From Gulosibacter sp. 10 (GTDB lineage Bacteria > Actinomycetota > Actinomycetes > Actinomycetales > Microbacteriaceae), in contig NZ_FUIC01000021.1 in the NCBI RefSeq assembly GCF_900163695.1, positions 46,279-110,278 on the forward strand: 64,000 nucleotides of DNA. Reading direction: 5' to 3'. Below the pieces are notes generated by a model that was given only the letters and a program-made list of their open reading frames with translations, did not search any database and had not been told where the DNA came from. The first letter of the stretch is position 1. Each line of letters begins with the position of its first letter. Shown one piece after another: positions 20,941 to 29,942 of the stretch. A program made the position numbers and the translations under genes.

Positions 20941-21930
20941 ATGATCAACGCCGCCATCATCGGCCTCGGACGCTGGGGCCGCAGACTCGTCACCTCCGTG
21001 CAGGGCCCCGATTCAGACCCGAGCGGCTCGATCCGGTTCACCGCGGCGGCCACCGGTCGTCCCGAACGCGCCCGGGACTTCGCCGACCGGCACGGGCTGG
21101 CGCTGTATCCCGACCTCACCGCACTCCTCGCGTCGGCGGATGTGGAGGCCGTCGTCATCGCCTCTCCCCACAGCCTGCACGCCGCGCACGTCCGCGAGGC
21201 GCTCGAGGCCGGCAAGGACGTCTTCGTCGAGAAGCCGCTGGCCCTCGAGCTGCGCGCCGCGCAGGAACTCGTCGAGCTCGCGGATGCGCGCCGGCGGACG
21301 CTCGTGGTGGGGTTCAACAGGCGGCTCCTGCAGGCGTACCGCTTCGTCGCGGATGCCGTGCACGAGGGCCGGATCGGCACGCCCCTGCACGTCGAGGGAA
21401 ATTTCTCGGGCCCCTTCGGCCTCGGGTACGCGAAGGAGGCGTGGCACGCGAACCCCGCCGAGACGCCGGCGGGCGGTTTGACGCTCATGGCCGTCCACGT
21501 GATCGACGCGTTCATCGGCCTGCTCGGACCGGTCGAGCGGGTCGCGACGCGGTCGAGACGGCAGGTGCTGACCGTGGATATCGACGACACCACCGACCTC
21601 GCCCTCGACTTCGTCTCCGGTCGCACCGGATACGTGAGCACGCTCACCGCGACGCCCTCCTGCTGGCGCCTGCAGATCTTCGGCACCCGGGGCTGGCTGC
21701 AGATGAACGACCAGTGGACGGTGACCAGCAGCACCGAGGAGGGCGTCGACACGCACACCTTCGCGCGGGGCGACCTCGAGCGCAGCGAGCTCGAGGCGTT
21801 CGCCGAGGCGGTGACGAGCGGGGACCGCGCACGGCTCGCGCCCCTGCCGGAGGTGCTCAACGGCATCGGCGTGCTCGAGGCCGCGGTGCGCAGCCTCGAC
21901 GCGGGCGGCGCCCCCTCTCCCGTCGAGTAG
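20941..21930 (+). CDS. Gfo/Idh/MocA-family oxidoreductase
   Basis: Two-domain NAD(P)-dependent enzyme of 329 residues. The N-terminal Rossmann motif is AIIGLGRWGRR. The catalytic Lys lies in the family signature VFVEKPLALELRAAQEL, and the conserved HVIDAFIGLLG region stands for the downstream His. The second domain carries the beta sheet that binds the substrate. It is the second gene of a two-gene unit with the SDR. Members act on inositols, glucose derivatives and other polyols; which one applies here cannot be read. It ends before a long bidirectional terminator. Confidence 0.88.
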   Translation: MINAAIIGLGRWGRRLVTSVQGPDSDPSGSIRFTAAATGRPERARDFADRHGLALYPDLTALLASADVEAVVIASPHSLHAAHVREALEAGKDVFVEKPLALELRAAQELVELADARRRTLVVGFNRRLLQAYRFVADAVHEGRIGTPLHVEGNFSGPFGLGYAKEAWHANPAETPAGGLTLMAVHVIDAFIGLLGPVERVATRSRRQVLTVDIDDTTDLALDFVSGRTGYVSTLTATPSCWRLQIFGTRGWLQMNDQWTVTSSTEEGVDTHTFARGDLERSELEAFAEAVTSGDRARLAPLPEVLNGIGVLEAAVRSLDAGGAPSPVE

Positions 21931-21938
21931 CCGGAACG

Positions 21939-21986
21939 CGAAGCAGGGGCTTCCCCGAGCGGATGCTCGGGGAAGCCCCTGCTTCG
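21939..21986. terminator. 22-bp perfect-stem bidirectional terminator
   Basis: The arms (starting CGAAGCAGGGGCTTCC and ending in the exact complement) are 22 bp and enclose a GGAT loop. It separates the convergent Gfo/Idh gene and MHS transporter gene and begins 9 bases after one stop and ends 7 before the other. Confidence 0.75.
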
Positions 21987-21992
21987 TCGCGA

Positions 21993-23309
21993 TCAGTCGT
22001 GCAGCGACCTGGCCTTCGTCTCGGCCATGAACAGGCCGCAGACGAATGTCACCACGGCCGCGCCGATCACATAGAACGCGACGATGTCGTTGTTCCCCGT
22101 CTGCCCGATCAGGCTCGTGACGACGAGCGGCCCCGCTCCCCCGAAGATCGCGAGACCGATGTTGTAGCCGACCGAGTAGGCCGTCGTGCGCACCGCGGCG
22201 GGGAACATCTCCAGCAGCGCGGTGTGGATCACGCCGGTCTGTCCCGCGAAGAAGATCGACAGGCCGACGATGCCCGCGATCGCCCAGGCCATGGTGCCGT
22301 TCTGCATCAGCCCGTAGGCCGGGAAGGTGAGCACGGCCATCGCCACGGCCGAGATGAGCAGCACCGTCCTACGGCCCCACCGGTCTGCCGCGATGGCGGC
22401 GAAGGGCACGGCGATGCACAGCGCCAGGAGACCGACCGAGGTGATGATGAAGCTGTCGAGCGAGGTGAAACCGAGGGAGGTCGACAGGTAGGTGGGCAGG
22501 TAGTTGTACACCACGTAGTAGCCGACGCCGTTGAGCACGGGCAGGAGCATCGCGATCCACAGGTTGCGGCGGTTGCTCGCCGTGCTCATCATCTCGCGCG
22601 CCGGGTTGACGGCGATGTTGCCGGTCTCCTTCTTCACCTGGAACACCTCGGTCTCGCCGATGGAGCGGCGCAGCCACAGCCCGAACAGGCCGAGCGGCAG
22701 CGAGAGCAGGAACGGGATCCTCCAGCCCCAGTCGTGCATCGCCTGATCGTCGAGCAGCGAGGTGAGGACGATGCCGAGGCCGGTGCCGCACAGCAGCGCG
22801 ACGAAGCTCGCGGACTGCACGAAGGAGACGGCGAAGGCCCGGCGCTTGGGGTCGGCGTGCTCGCCCACGAAGGTCATCGCGGCCGAGACCTCGCCTCCGG
22901 CGGAGAAGCCCTGGGCGAGCCGGAACAGCAGGAGCAGGATGGGCGCCGCCACGCCGATCGCGGCGTAGCCGGGGGTCAGTCCGATGAGCGTCGTCGCGAT
23001 CGTGATGATGAGGATGGACAGGAGCAGCGCCGTCTTGCGCCCCAGCTTGTCGCCGAGCACGCCGAGCACGAAGCCGCCGAGCGGCCGCACGAAGAACGTG
23101 ACGCCGAAGATGGCCCAGGTGGCGAGCAGGCCGATGAAGCCGGTATCCGCCGGGAAGAAGACGGTGGCGATGATGGGCGCCATCGCGCCGTAGACGCCGA
23201 ATTCGTAGAACTCGATGAACATGCCGGCGCTGCCGGCGATGGTCGCTTTGCGCCGCTGCCCCGCCAGGCGGGAGGCATCGGTGCTGGTATCAACGGTGGG
23301 GGTGGACAT
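21993..23309 (-). CDS. MHS-family MFS transporter (metabolite:H+ symporter)
   Basis: Twelve-helix permease of 438 residues in the cytoplasmic membrane. The family motif between helices 2 and 3 is GFVLGVLGDKLGRKTALLLS, and the conserved start AGSAGMFIEFYEFGVYG matches the MHS group, which imports organic acids, betaines and similar compounds. FRLAQGFSAGGEVSAAMTF is the helix-4/5 signature. It is the last gene of the minus-strand catabolic operon, 33 bases after the flavin oxidase gene. It is therefore the likely uptake system for the substrate of HyuAB or the oxidase. Confidence 0.9.
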   Translation of the reverse strand: MSTPTVDTSTDASRLAGQRRKATIAGSAGMFIEFYEFGVYGAMAPIIATVFFPADTGFIGLLATWAIFGVTFFVRPLGGFVLGVLGDKLGRKTALLLSILIITIATTLIGLTPGYAAIGVAAPILLLLFRLAQGFSAGGEVSAAMTFVGEHADPKRRAFAVSFVQSASFVALLCGTGLGIVLTSLLDDQAMHDWGWRIPFLLSLPLGLFGLWLRRSIGETEVFQVKKETGNIAVNPAREMMSTASNRRNLWIAMLLPVLNGVGYYVVYNYLPTYLSTSLGFTSLDSFIITSVGLLALCIAVPFAAIAADRWGRRTVLLISAVAMAVLTFPAYGLMQNGTMAWAIAGIVGLSIFFAGQTGVIHTALLEMFPAAVRTTAYSVGYNIGLAIFGGAGPLVVTSLIGQTGNNDIVAFYVIGAAVVTFVCGLFMAETKARSLHD

Positions 23310-23342
23310 GGTGGATCTCCAACTTCGTTGTCAGGGGATCAC

Positions 23343-24467
23343 CTAGCGGGCGGCCGTGATCGGCTGCTGCGCGTGGGTGGGGATGGAAAAGTCCGGATCG
23401 GCGGGGGCGTTCTCGAAGGCGAGGCCGGCGATGATCTCGCCGACCACGGGCATGAACTTCGCTCCTTGGCCGGAGCAGGGGGAGGCCACGACGATGCTGC
23501 CGATCCGGTCCAGGATGAAATCGTCGTTGCGGGTGATGGTGTAGAGGCAGGCGTCGCCGCCCACCGGGGTCGGCTCGAGGCCGGGGACGTGCTCCTCGAC
23601 GAAGCGCGTGATGATCTCGCGGTTCTCGGCCGTCGGAACGCCGTCCCTGCGGTCCGGCGTGACGACCTTGCCGGGGTTGTGGCGTCCGATCTTGATCGCG
23701 GGCTCGGAGCCGCCGTCCGCGCCCGAGGGCAGCGCGAACAGCTGCAGGCCGCCCTTGTAGACGAACACCGGCCACTGCTCCTCGGGGTCCCGCTGGCGGA
23801 AGTGGAAGACGTTCTGCTCGTTGACGGTCACCATCGGAGGCGGGACGTCGGGGAAGGTGGCGGCGAAGAGCTCGGGCAGCCACGGGCCCGCGGCGATCAC
23901 GGCCGTGCGCCCACGGAAAGTGCCGGAGGGGGTCTCGACCAGCACGCCGTTCGCCTCCTCCCGCAGGGCGAGCACGGGGGTGCTCGTCCGCAGTTCGGCG
24001 CCGTTGTCGATCGCGATGTCGAGCATCGCCCGGATCGCGGCCTGCGGGTCGATCGTCCCGGCCTCGCGGTGGTGGATCACCGCCGTGGGGAACCGGAACG
24101 AGGGCCAGCGCTCCTGCGCCGCCTCGGCGGTGAGCAGCTCGCAGTCGGTGCCGCTCCGCCGGGCCGCGGCGTACAGCGAATCGACGTTCCGGGTCGGGCC
24201 GAAGTCGAGCGCGCCGCGCATCCTGAGGATGCTCGTCCCCGACTCCTGCTCGACCTCGCGCCAGAGTCCCTGCGAGCGGTGCACCATCCGGCTGTACTTC
24301 GCCGACTCGTTCACGGTGCGGAAGATGCGCGAGGTGCCGTGCGAGCTGCCGCGACGGTGGTGGAGCCGCCCTGCCTCGAGAACGAGCGCCGATCGTCCCC
24401 GCTTGGCCGCGGCCCAGGCGGCGGCCGCGCCGGTCATGCCCGCCCCGATGATGATGACGTCATGCAT
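23343..24467 (-). CDS. FAD-dependent amine oxidase, monomeric sarcosine oxidase/N-methyltryptophan oxidase type
   Basis: Flavoenzyme of 374 residues that oxidises N-methyl or secondary amino acids. FAD motif at the N-terminus: VIIIGAGMTGAAAAWAAAKRG. The substrate-binding region has SSHGTSRIFR. Covalent flavin attachment is expected at the Cys of DACLYTITRNDDFILD, which aligns with the Cys-x-Tyr-Thr of monomeric sarcosine oxidase, followed by SPCSGQGAKFMPVVGE. The start ATG overlaps the ridA stop. The product would be an amino acid or an imine. RidA next to it fits removal of reactive imine or enamine intermediates. Confidence 0.88.
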   Translation of the reverse strand: MHDVIIIGAGMTGAAAAWAAAKRGRSALVLEAGRLHHRRGSSHGTSRIFRTVNESAKYSRMVHRSQGLWREVEQESGTSILRMRGALDFGPTRNVDSLYAAARRSGTDCELLTAEAAQERWPSFRFPTAVIHHREAGTIDPQAAIRAMLDIAIDNGAELRTSTPVLALREEANGVLVETPSGTFRGRTAVIAAGPWLPELFAATFPDVPPPMVTVNEQNVFHFRQRDPEEQWPVFVYKGGLQLFALPSGADGGSEPAIKIGRHNPGKVVTPDRRDGVPTAENREIITRFVEEHVPGLEPTPVGGDACLYTITRNDDFILDRIGSIVVASPCSGQGAKFMPVVGEIIAGLAFENAPADPDFSIPTHAQQPITAAR

Positions 24468-24867
24468 CGTGCCCGGCCTCCCCGCGCCGATAGAGGATCG
24501 CCTCGACCTCGACCTCGCCGTTCGGGAGGTCCGATTGCACGAGCGCTCGGGCCGGGAGCGGCTCCGCCGTGCGGAGGTGATCCCGGTACACGCGGTCGAA
24601 TGCCGCCGCGGTGCGAGCGGGATCGCGCAGGTACACGGTGACCTTGACGGCGTCGGCGAGCGATGCCCCCGCCGCGTCCGCGACCGCCGCGAGGTTCTCC
24701 ATCACGATCCGCACCTGGTCCTCGAACGGCGCATCCGCGTGCCGGATCCCGTCCGGGGTGCGCGGCGTCTGCCCGGAGAGGAAGACGAGACTCCCGGCCC
24801 GGACGGCCTGGCTGTAGGAACCTGCCGGGGCCGGGGCCTGCGCCGTCCGCACTTCCCCGGTGCTCAC
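24460..24867 (-). CDS. RidA/YjgF-family imine deaminase
   Basis: Trimeric enamine/imine deaminase of 135 residues. Seen: YSQAVRAGSLVFLSGQTPRTPDG, DQVRIVMENLAAVADAAGAS, VKVTVYLRDP, and the conserved Arg and Glu region PARALVQSDLPNGEVEVEAIL. RidA hydrolyses reactive intermediates released by PLP enzymes and amino-acid oxidases. Here it lies between an aminotransferase (GTGA overlap upstream) and a flavin amine oxidase (overlap downstream), which fits that role exactly. The start is GTG 24867. Confidence 0.9.
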   Translation of the reverse strand: MSTGEVRTAQAPAPAGSYSQAVRAGSLVFLSGQTPRTPDGIRHADAPFEDQVRIVMENLAAVADAAGASLADAVKVTVYLRDPARTAAAFDRVYRDHLRTAEPLPARALVQSDLPNGEVEVEAILYRRGEAGHDA

Positions 24868-26111
24868 GAGGTCACCGCCTCCGGCTCGTGATTCGCGGTG
24901 TACAGCGACTGCAGCACTTCCACGATCCGGGTCAGCGCAACCTTCCACTGCGCCTCGTCGCGGGCGTAGCAGATGCGGATGTGCCCGACTCCGCCGGGGC
25001 CGAACTGATACCCGGGGCTGACGAGCACGTTCGCCTCGCGCGCGAGCGTCTCGGCGATCTCGGTGTCGGACAGGCCGATGGCGCGCACGTCGATGAAGAT
25101 GTACGCAGTGCCTCGCTGGGGCGACATCTCGAGCCAGTCGAGCGTCGAGAGGGTGTCGATCGTGAAGGCGCGGAGCTTCTCGAGATCGGCCACGCGCTCC
25201 GCGACCCACTCGCGGTCCCTGACGAGCCAGCCCTTGAGCACGTGCTGCGCATAGCCGGGGGCGCGGAGGGAGGTGAAGGAGAGCACGTCCTCGGCGGCCT
25301 GCACGACGCTCGCCGGGGCGAGCACGACGCCGAGCCGGTAGCCGCTCAGCGACTCGGTCTTCGAGGGCCCGAGCAGTGTGATGGTGCGCTCCCGCATGCC
25401 CGGCAGCGAGGCCAGGTGCACGAACTCGGTGCCCGGGTACACGAGCCGACCGTAGAGCTCGTCCACGAGCACGGTCACGTCGTACCGAGCCGCGAGTTCG
25501 GCGATGCGCTGCAGCACCTCGCGGGGGTAGACCGCACCCGTGGGATTGTTGGGATGCGAGAACACCAGCAGCCCGGGGCGGGCGCTGAGCGCCGCCTCGA
25601 GCGCGGCGAAGTCCGGACGGGGCTGCTCGCCGTCGAGCTCGATCGGGACCCGGCGGATGTCCGCGCCGAGGAAGGTGAGGATGCGCTCGGAGAAGAGGTA
25701 CTCGGGGTCGAAGACCACGACCGCGTCGCCCGGGTCCACCATCGCCGTCAGCGTGGTGAACAGGCCGGCCTGGCTGCCGGGCGTGATCAGCAGATCGGTG
25801 GCGGGGTCGACGTCGAATCCGAACCACTCCGAGAGCACCGGCGCGAGCGCCCCGCGCACCTCGTCGCTGCCGCGGTACACGGTGTAGGCCTGCGAGCCGT
25901 CCTCGGCTGCCTCGGCGAAGAGCTCCGCGGCCCAATCGGGCGCGGGGAACCGCACCGTGTCGAAGTGGGTGGTGTCGAGCGAGTCGGGCCCTGTGGCCGC
26001 GAGCAGCGCGCGGTCGGCCTCGCGAACGGTCGCGCCGTCGATGCGGCCGCCGATGCCCGCCTCGCGCAGGCGTCGGCTGGTGGCTGGTCCGTTGTCCTTG
26101 TCAGTCATCAT
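24864..26111 (-). CDS. PLP-dependent class I/II aminotransferase
   Basis: Fold type I enzyme of 415 residues. Landmarks are TPGSQAGLFTTLTAMVDPGD, SHPNNPTGAVYPREVL (Asn for the PLP ring), the Asp/Tyr pair in VLVDELYGRLVYPGTEF, and the PLP Lys in LGPSKTESLSGYRLG. The C-terminal Arg that grips the substrate carboxylate is probably in HIRICYARDE. It lies between hyuB and ridA with 7 and -4 base spacings. The substrate is not known; the operon context favours an amino acid released by the HyuAB reaction. Confidence 0.87.
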   Translation of the reverse strand: MMTDKDNGPATSRRLREAGIGGRIDGATVREADRALLAATGPDSLDTTHFDTVRFPAPDWAAELFAEAAEDGSQAYTVYRGSDEVRGALAPVLSEWFGFDVDPATDLLITPGSQAGLFTTLTAMVDPGDAVVVFDPEYLFSERILTFLGADIRRVPIELDGEQPRPDFAALEAALSARPGLLVFSHPNNPTGAVYPREVLQRIAELAARYDVTVLVDELYGRLVYPGTEFVHLASLPGMRERTITLLGPSKTESLSGYRLGVVLAPASVVQAAEDVLSFTSLRAPGYAQHVLKGWLVRDREWVAERVADLEKLRAFTIDTLSTLDWLEMSPQRGTAYIFIDVRAIGLSDTEIAETLAREANVLVSPGYQFGPGGVGHIRICYARDEAQWKVALTRIVEVLQSLYTANHEPEAVTS

Positions 26112-26118
26112 TTCCTCG

Positions 26119-27744
26119 TCATTCGCTTTCGTGGTTCGTGGTGTCGGGCGCGCCGAATCCGCCGCCGCCGGCGGTCTGAATCGCGATGGTCTCGCCGCGG
26201 TCGACGCGCTGCTGGCAGAGCGACGGCAGGTCGGCGCTGCCGGCCTCGGTGGTGATCCATACCCGGCCGGAGGATCCCGGTTCGCCGCCTTCGAGGCCCC
26301 AGGGCCGCGTCGTCACGCGGCTGGTGGCGATCACCGCCGTGGCGCTGCTCGACGTGACCTCGAGTTCGCGCACGAGGCCGTCTCCGCCGCGGAACCGTCC
26401 CCGTCCGCCCGTCCCGGTCGCGATCTCGTACCGGCGCACCCGCAACGGGTACTCACGCTCGATGACCTCGCAGGGCGTGTTCCGCGTATTGGTCATATGG
26501 GTGTGCACCGCGTCTCCGCCGTCGAGGTCGGGGTTCGCGCCCTGCCCGCCGCCGTAGGTCTCGACGTACGAGAAGTACTCGCCCGTCGCCTCGTCGAGGC
26601 CGCCGATGGTGAGGATGTTCTGGCTGCCGCAGGAGGCGGCGGGCACGACGTCCGGGGCGATGCGGTGGAACGCCCCGAGAAGCGCGTCGACGATGCGCAT
26701 GGAGGTCTGCGTGTTGCCGTTCGCCACCGGAGCCGGGAATTCCGCGGACACGAGGGTGCCGGGCCGGGTCTTCACCCGGATGGGGCGCATGAGCCCCTCG
26801 TTCGAGGGCAGGGAGGGATCGGTGATGAGCTTGATCGCGTAGGCCACGCAGGCCTCCGTGATCGCGTAGGAGCAGTTCAGCGCGCCGGCGATCTGGTCGG
26901 CCGACTCGGAGAAGTCGAAGTCGATCTCGTCGCCGTGCTTGTCCACCGTGACGGTGATCGGGATCTCGCGCTCGCGGGTGCCGTCGTGCTCGAGGTGGTC
27001 GGTGAAGGTGGCGCGCCCGTCGGGCAGCCCGGCGATCGCGGCGCGCGTGCGCTGCTCGGCGTAGTCGACGAGCGATCGGCAGGCGGCGGCGAAGTAGTCC
27101 GGGCCCCACTCCTCGAGCACCTCGGCGACGCGGCGGGAGCCGAGCATGTTGGCCGAGAGCTGCGCCACGATGTCGCCGCGGGTGGTGGACGGCGTGCGCA
27201 CATTGGTGAGGATGAGGTTGAACACCTCCTCCGCCAGTCTGCCGCGGTGATAGAGCTTGAGCGGGGGTACCCGCACGCCTTCCTGGAACACCTCGGTGGT
27301 GTGCGTGGCCATCGACCCGGGTGCGATGCCCCCGACGTCCACGTGATGCGCCATGTTGGCGACGACCGCGATCAGCCCGCCCTCGTGGAAGATCGGGGTG
27401 ATGAGGCACATGTCCGGCAGGTGCGAGCCGCCGAGGTAGGGGTTGTTGGTGAGGATCACATCGCCCGGCTCCAGGTTCTCGGCCCCGATCTGCTCGATGG
27501 ACCGGCGGACGAGCGTGGGCATGAGGCCGAGGTGCAGCGGGATGTGCTCGGCCTGGGCGATGAGCTCGCCGCTGGGCCCGTACAGTCCCGCCGAGCAGTC
27601 TCGACGGTCCTTGATGTTCGGCGAGTACGCGGTGCGGATGAGCGTCATGCCCACCTCCTCCGCGATCGATTCGAGGCGGTTGCGAGCCACTTCGACGTCG
27701 ATCGGGCTCAGGACGGTCTGCGCGTCCTCCACTGCTGCGGTCAT
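26119..27744 (-). CDS. hyuB: Hydantoinase/oxoprolinase B subunit
   Basis: Subunit of 541 residues. HyuB-family signatures are SPIDVEVARNRLESIAEEVG, RTAYSPNIKDRRDCSAG, DVILTNNPYLGGSHLPDMCL, and GGGQGANPDLDGGDAVHTHM. With HyuA it forms an ATP-dependent amidase acting on cyclic amides such as 5-oxoproline, hydantoins or N-methylhydantoin. Its ATG overlaps the hyuA stop by 4 bases. The family name does not settle the substrate. Confidence 0.92.
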   Translation of the reverse strand: MTAAVEDAQTVLSPIDVEVARNRLESIAEEVGMTLIRTAYSPNIKDRRDCSAGLYGPSGELIAQAEHIPLHLGLMPTLVRRSIEQIGAENLEPGDVILTNNPYLGGSHLPDMCLITPIFHEGGLIAVVANMAHHVDVGGIAPGSMATHTTEVFQEGVRVPPLKLYHRGRLAEEVFNLILTNVRTPSTTRGDIVAQLSANMLGSRRVAEVLEEWGPDYFAAACRSLVDYAEQRTRAAIAGLPDGRATFTDHLEHDGTREREIPITVTVDKHGDEIDFDFSESADQIAGALNCSYAITEACVAYAIKLITDPSLPSNEGLMRPIRVKTRPGTLVSAEFPAPVANGNTQTSMRIVDALLGAFHRIAPDVVPAASCGSQNILTIGGLDEATGEYFSYVETYGGGQGANPDLDGGDAVHTHMTNTRNTPCEVIEREYPLRVRRYEIATGTGGRGRFRGGDGLVRELEVTSSSATAVIATSRVTTRPWGLEGGEPGSSGRVWITTEAGSADLPSLCQQRVDRGETIAIQTAGGGGFGAPDTTNHESE

Positions 27745-29795
27745 CGGTCTTCCTCCTTGAAGATGTGCATGAACCCGAATCGGTCGGTGCGGCAGGTCTG
27801 CGAGGGCCCGACCACGACGGTGGAATCGAGCTGCTCGGCGATGAGCGGCCCCCGGATGTCGACGTCGATCGGCAGCTCGGCGCGACGGTAGACGGGTGTC
27901 TCGACCCATCCGCCCGCGAAGTAGGCCTCGCGATGCTCGATCGCCTCGGGCATCGACGCGCCCTCGAGTTCGGCCTCGTGGCTGGGCGCGGTGGCGACCT
28001 CCACGCCCACCCGGGCCGTGACGGCCTCGAGCTCGGCGTCGTCGTCCGCGAATCCGTAGAACTCGGTGTGCAGCCGATCGAATTCGGCGCGCAGCGCCGC
28101 GGGATCCTCCGACCACGGCGTCGTGAGCTCGTAGCTCTGGCCCTTGTAGCGCAGGTCCACGGAGCGGAGGATCTCGGCATCCTCCGCGCCGAAGCCCTCC
28201 TGCTCGAGGAACTCGTCGGCCCGCTCGGCCTGTTCGTCGAGGAGCGCGGCGATCTCCTCGGTCGAGGATGCGTCCGCGGGGATGGTGGCCACGAAGTCGG
28301 CGCGCACGGCCGCGTCGAGCATGCCGAGCGCCGAGGCGACTCCGGGGTGAGGCGGCACGACGGCCGATTCGAACCCGAGCTCCTCCATGAGGTCGGATGC
28401 GTGCAGCGGTCCGGCGCCGCCGAAGGCCATGAGCGCGCAGTCGCGGATGTCGATGCCGCGCTCGACGCTGACCTTGCGGATTCCGCGACCCATCGTGGCG
28501 CCGATCACCCGCAGCACTCCGGCGGCGGTGTCGTCCACCGGCATGCCGAGCCGGTCGGCGAAGCGCTCGAGCGCGGCCCGCGTCGAATCGACGTCCAGCT
28601 CGAGCCGGCCGTCGAGCAGCTTCGTGCCCAGACGGCCGAGCATGAGGTGCGCATCCGTGACCGTGATCTCTGCGCCGCCCCGTCCGTAGCAGATCGGGCC
28701 CGGCGAGGCGCCGGCGGAATGCGGCCCTACCCGCAGCACCCCGGCGCTGTCGATCCAGGCGATCGACCCGCCTCCCGCGCCGATGGTGTGGATGTCCACG
28801 GCGGGCAGGCGGATCGGGTAGCCCTCGATCTCCCCCGCCGCCATCTCGTCCGGCTGGCCGTCTCGGATGAGGGCGATATCGGTGCTCGTGCCGCCGATGT
28901 CGAAGCTCACCACCTTCGGCAGGCCGAGTCGGCGCGCCCAGCGCGAGGCGCCGATCACTCCCCCGGCCAGGCCGGAGAGCAGGGTGCGCACGCTCTCCTG
29001 GCGCGCGGAGGCGCCGCTGATGAGGCCGCCGTTGGACTGCATCACCCACAGCTTGGAAGTGACGCCGAGGTCGTCGAGTCCGTCCTCGAGACGCTCCAGA
29101 TACGAATCCACCTTGGGCTGGACGTAGCCGTTCAGCACCGCGGTGGAGGTGCGCTCGAACTCGCGCAGCTCGCTCGAGATGTCGGTGGCCACCACGACCG
29201 ATGGCGCGGCTCCGGCGTCGCGGAGCGCCTGCGCCACCCGCTGCTCGTGCTCCGGATTGCTGTACGCGTTGATGAGCGAGACCACGACGACGTCGAGCCC
29301 CGCGTCGCGGATCCTCGCGGCCTGCGCGAGCAGCGCCTCGTCGTCGAGCGGCGAGAGCACCTCTCCCGTGTGGGCGACGCGCTCCTCGAGCTCCCACGTG
29401 TCCGCACGGGCGACGAGCGGCTCGGGACGGCGGGAGTCCCTCGCGTAGAGCTGGGGGCGGGTCTGATAGCCGATGTGAAGCACGTCCGCGAAGCCCTTGG
29501 TGGTGACGAGTCCGACGCGGGCGCCGGTCTTGGTGATGAGCGCGTTCGTCGCCACCGTCGTGCCGTGCACGAAGCGCGTCACGGTCTCGGCATCGGCATC
29601 GAGATCTCGAAGGGCGCTGCTGAGCCCCTCGAGGACCGCTCGGTCGGGCGCCTCCGGCGAGGAGGAGACCTTGCCCACGTAGATGCTGCCGTCGGGACGG
29701 GCGACGGCCACATCGGTGAACGTGCCCCCGGTATCGATCGCGACGCGATATTCATCGCCGGAATGAGCTCCGGCAAGCTGCTGCTGTGCTGTCAC
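27741..29795 (-). CDS. hyuA: Hydantoinase/oxoprolinase A subunit
   Basis: ATP-binding subunit of 684 residues with an actin-like fold. Landmarks: RVAIDTGGTFTDVAVARPDG at the N-terminus, FVHGTTVATNALITKTGA, the central VSFDIGGTSTDIALI, IHTIGAGGGSIAWID, and SPGPICYGRGG. The cysteine- and metal-binding region of acetone carboxylase is not needed here and not evident. It is the first gene of the six-gene operon. The start is GTG 29795 and the promoter region is shared with the divergent gntR gene, where two palindromes lie. Confidence 0.93.
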   Translation of the reverse strand: MTAQQQLAGAHSGDEYRVAIDTGGTFTDVAVARPDGSIYVGKVSSSPEAPDRAVLEGLSSALRDLDADAETVTRFVHGTTVATNALITKTGARVGLVTTKGFADVLHIGYQTRPQLYARDSRRPEPLVARADTWELEERVAHTGEVLSPLDDEALLAQAARIRDAGLDVVVVSLINAYSNPEHEQRVAQALRDAGAAPSVVVATDISSELREFERTSTAVLNGYVQPKVDSYLERLEDGLDDLGVTSKLWVMQSNGGLISGASARQESVRTLLSGLAGGVIGASRWARRLGLPKVVSFDIGGTSTDIALIRDGQPDEMAAGEIEGYPIRLPAVDIHTIGAGGGSIAWIDSAGVLRVGPHSAGASPGPICYGRGGAEITVTDAHLMLGRLGTKLLDGRLELDVDSTRAALERFADRLGMPVDDTAAGVLRVIGATMGRGIRKVSVERGIDIRDCALMAFGGAGPLHASDLMEELGFESAVVPPHPGVASALGMLDAAVRADFVATIPADASSTEEIAALLDEQAERADEFLEQEGFGAEDAEILRSVDLRYKGQSYELTTPWSEDPAALRAEFDRLHTEFYGFADDDAELEAVTARVGVEVATAPSHEAELEGASMPEAIEHREAYFAGGWVETPVYRRAELPIDVDIRGPLIAEQLDSTVVVGPSQTCRTDRFGFMHIFKEEDR

Positions 29796-29864
29796 GGTGA
29801 GTTTTCCGTTCTGCTCGTTGTACGCACTCGACGTTGAGTGACACCAGCATGACTAGGTTTCTGC

Positions 29865-29920
29865 AAACTGTCAACAGTTTTCATGATGGCGATGAAGCGA
29901 GCCCTGTCAACACTTGACAG
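29865..29920. promoter_or_regulatory. Two palindromic operators between hyuA and gntR
   Basis: AAACTGTCAACAGTTT (29865-29880) and CTGTCAACACTTGACAG (29904-29920) are both perfect inverted repeats and share TGTCAAC. They are 39 bases apart in register and sit between divergent starts at 29795 and 29943. FCD-type GntR regulators typically bind such short dyads and repress the catabolic operon and themselves. A -10-like TTTAAT at 29931-29936 lies 6 bases before ATG 29943, so gntR may be leaderless. Confidence 0.65.
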
Positions 29921-29942
29921 GAGTCCCGTGTTTAATGCGGGC

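Noticed and set aside
20913..24641. Plus-strand open frame of 1242 residues
   Set aside because: It runs antisense to the MHS transporter and flavin oxidase and out of frame with the Gfo/Idh gene; the sequence is low-complexity Arg/Gly/Ala.
24460..25935. Minus-strand open frame of 491 residues covering ridA and aminotransferase
   Set aside because: Only the ridA part from GTG 24867 is real; upstream it is out of frame with the well-supported aminotransferase gene.
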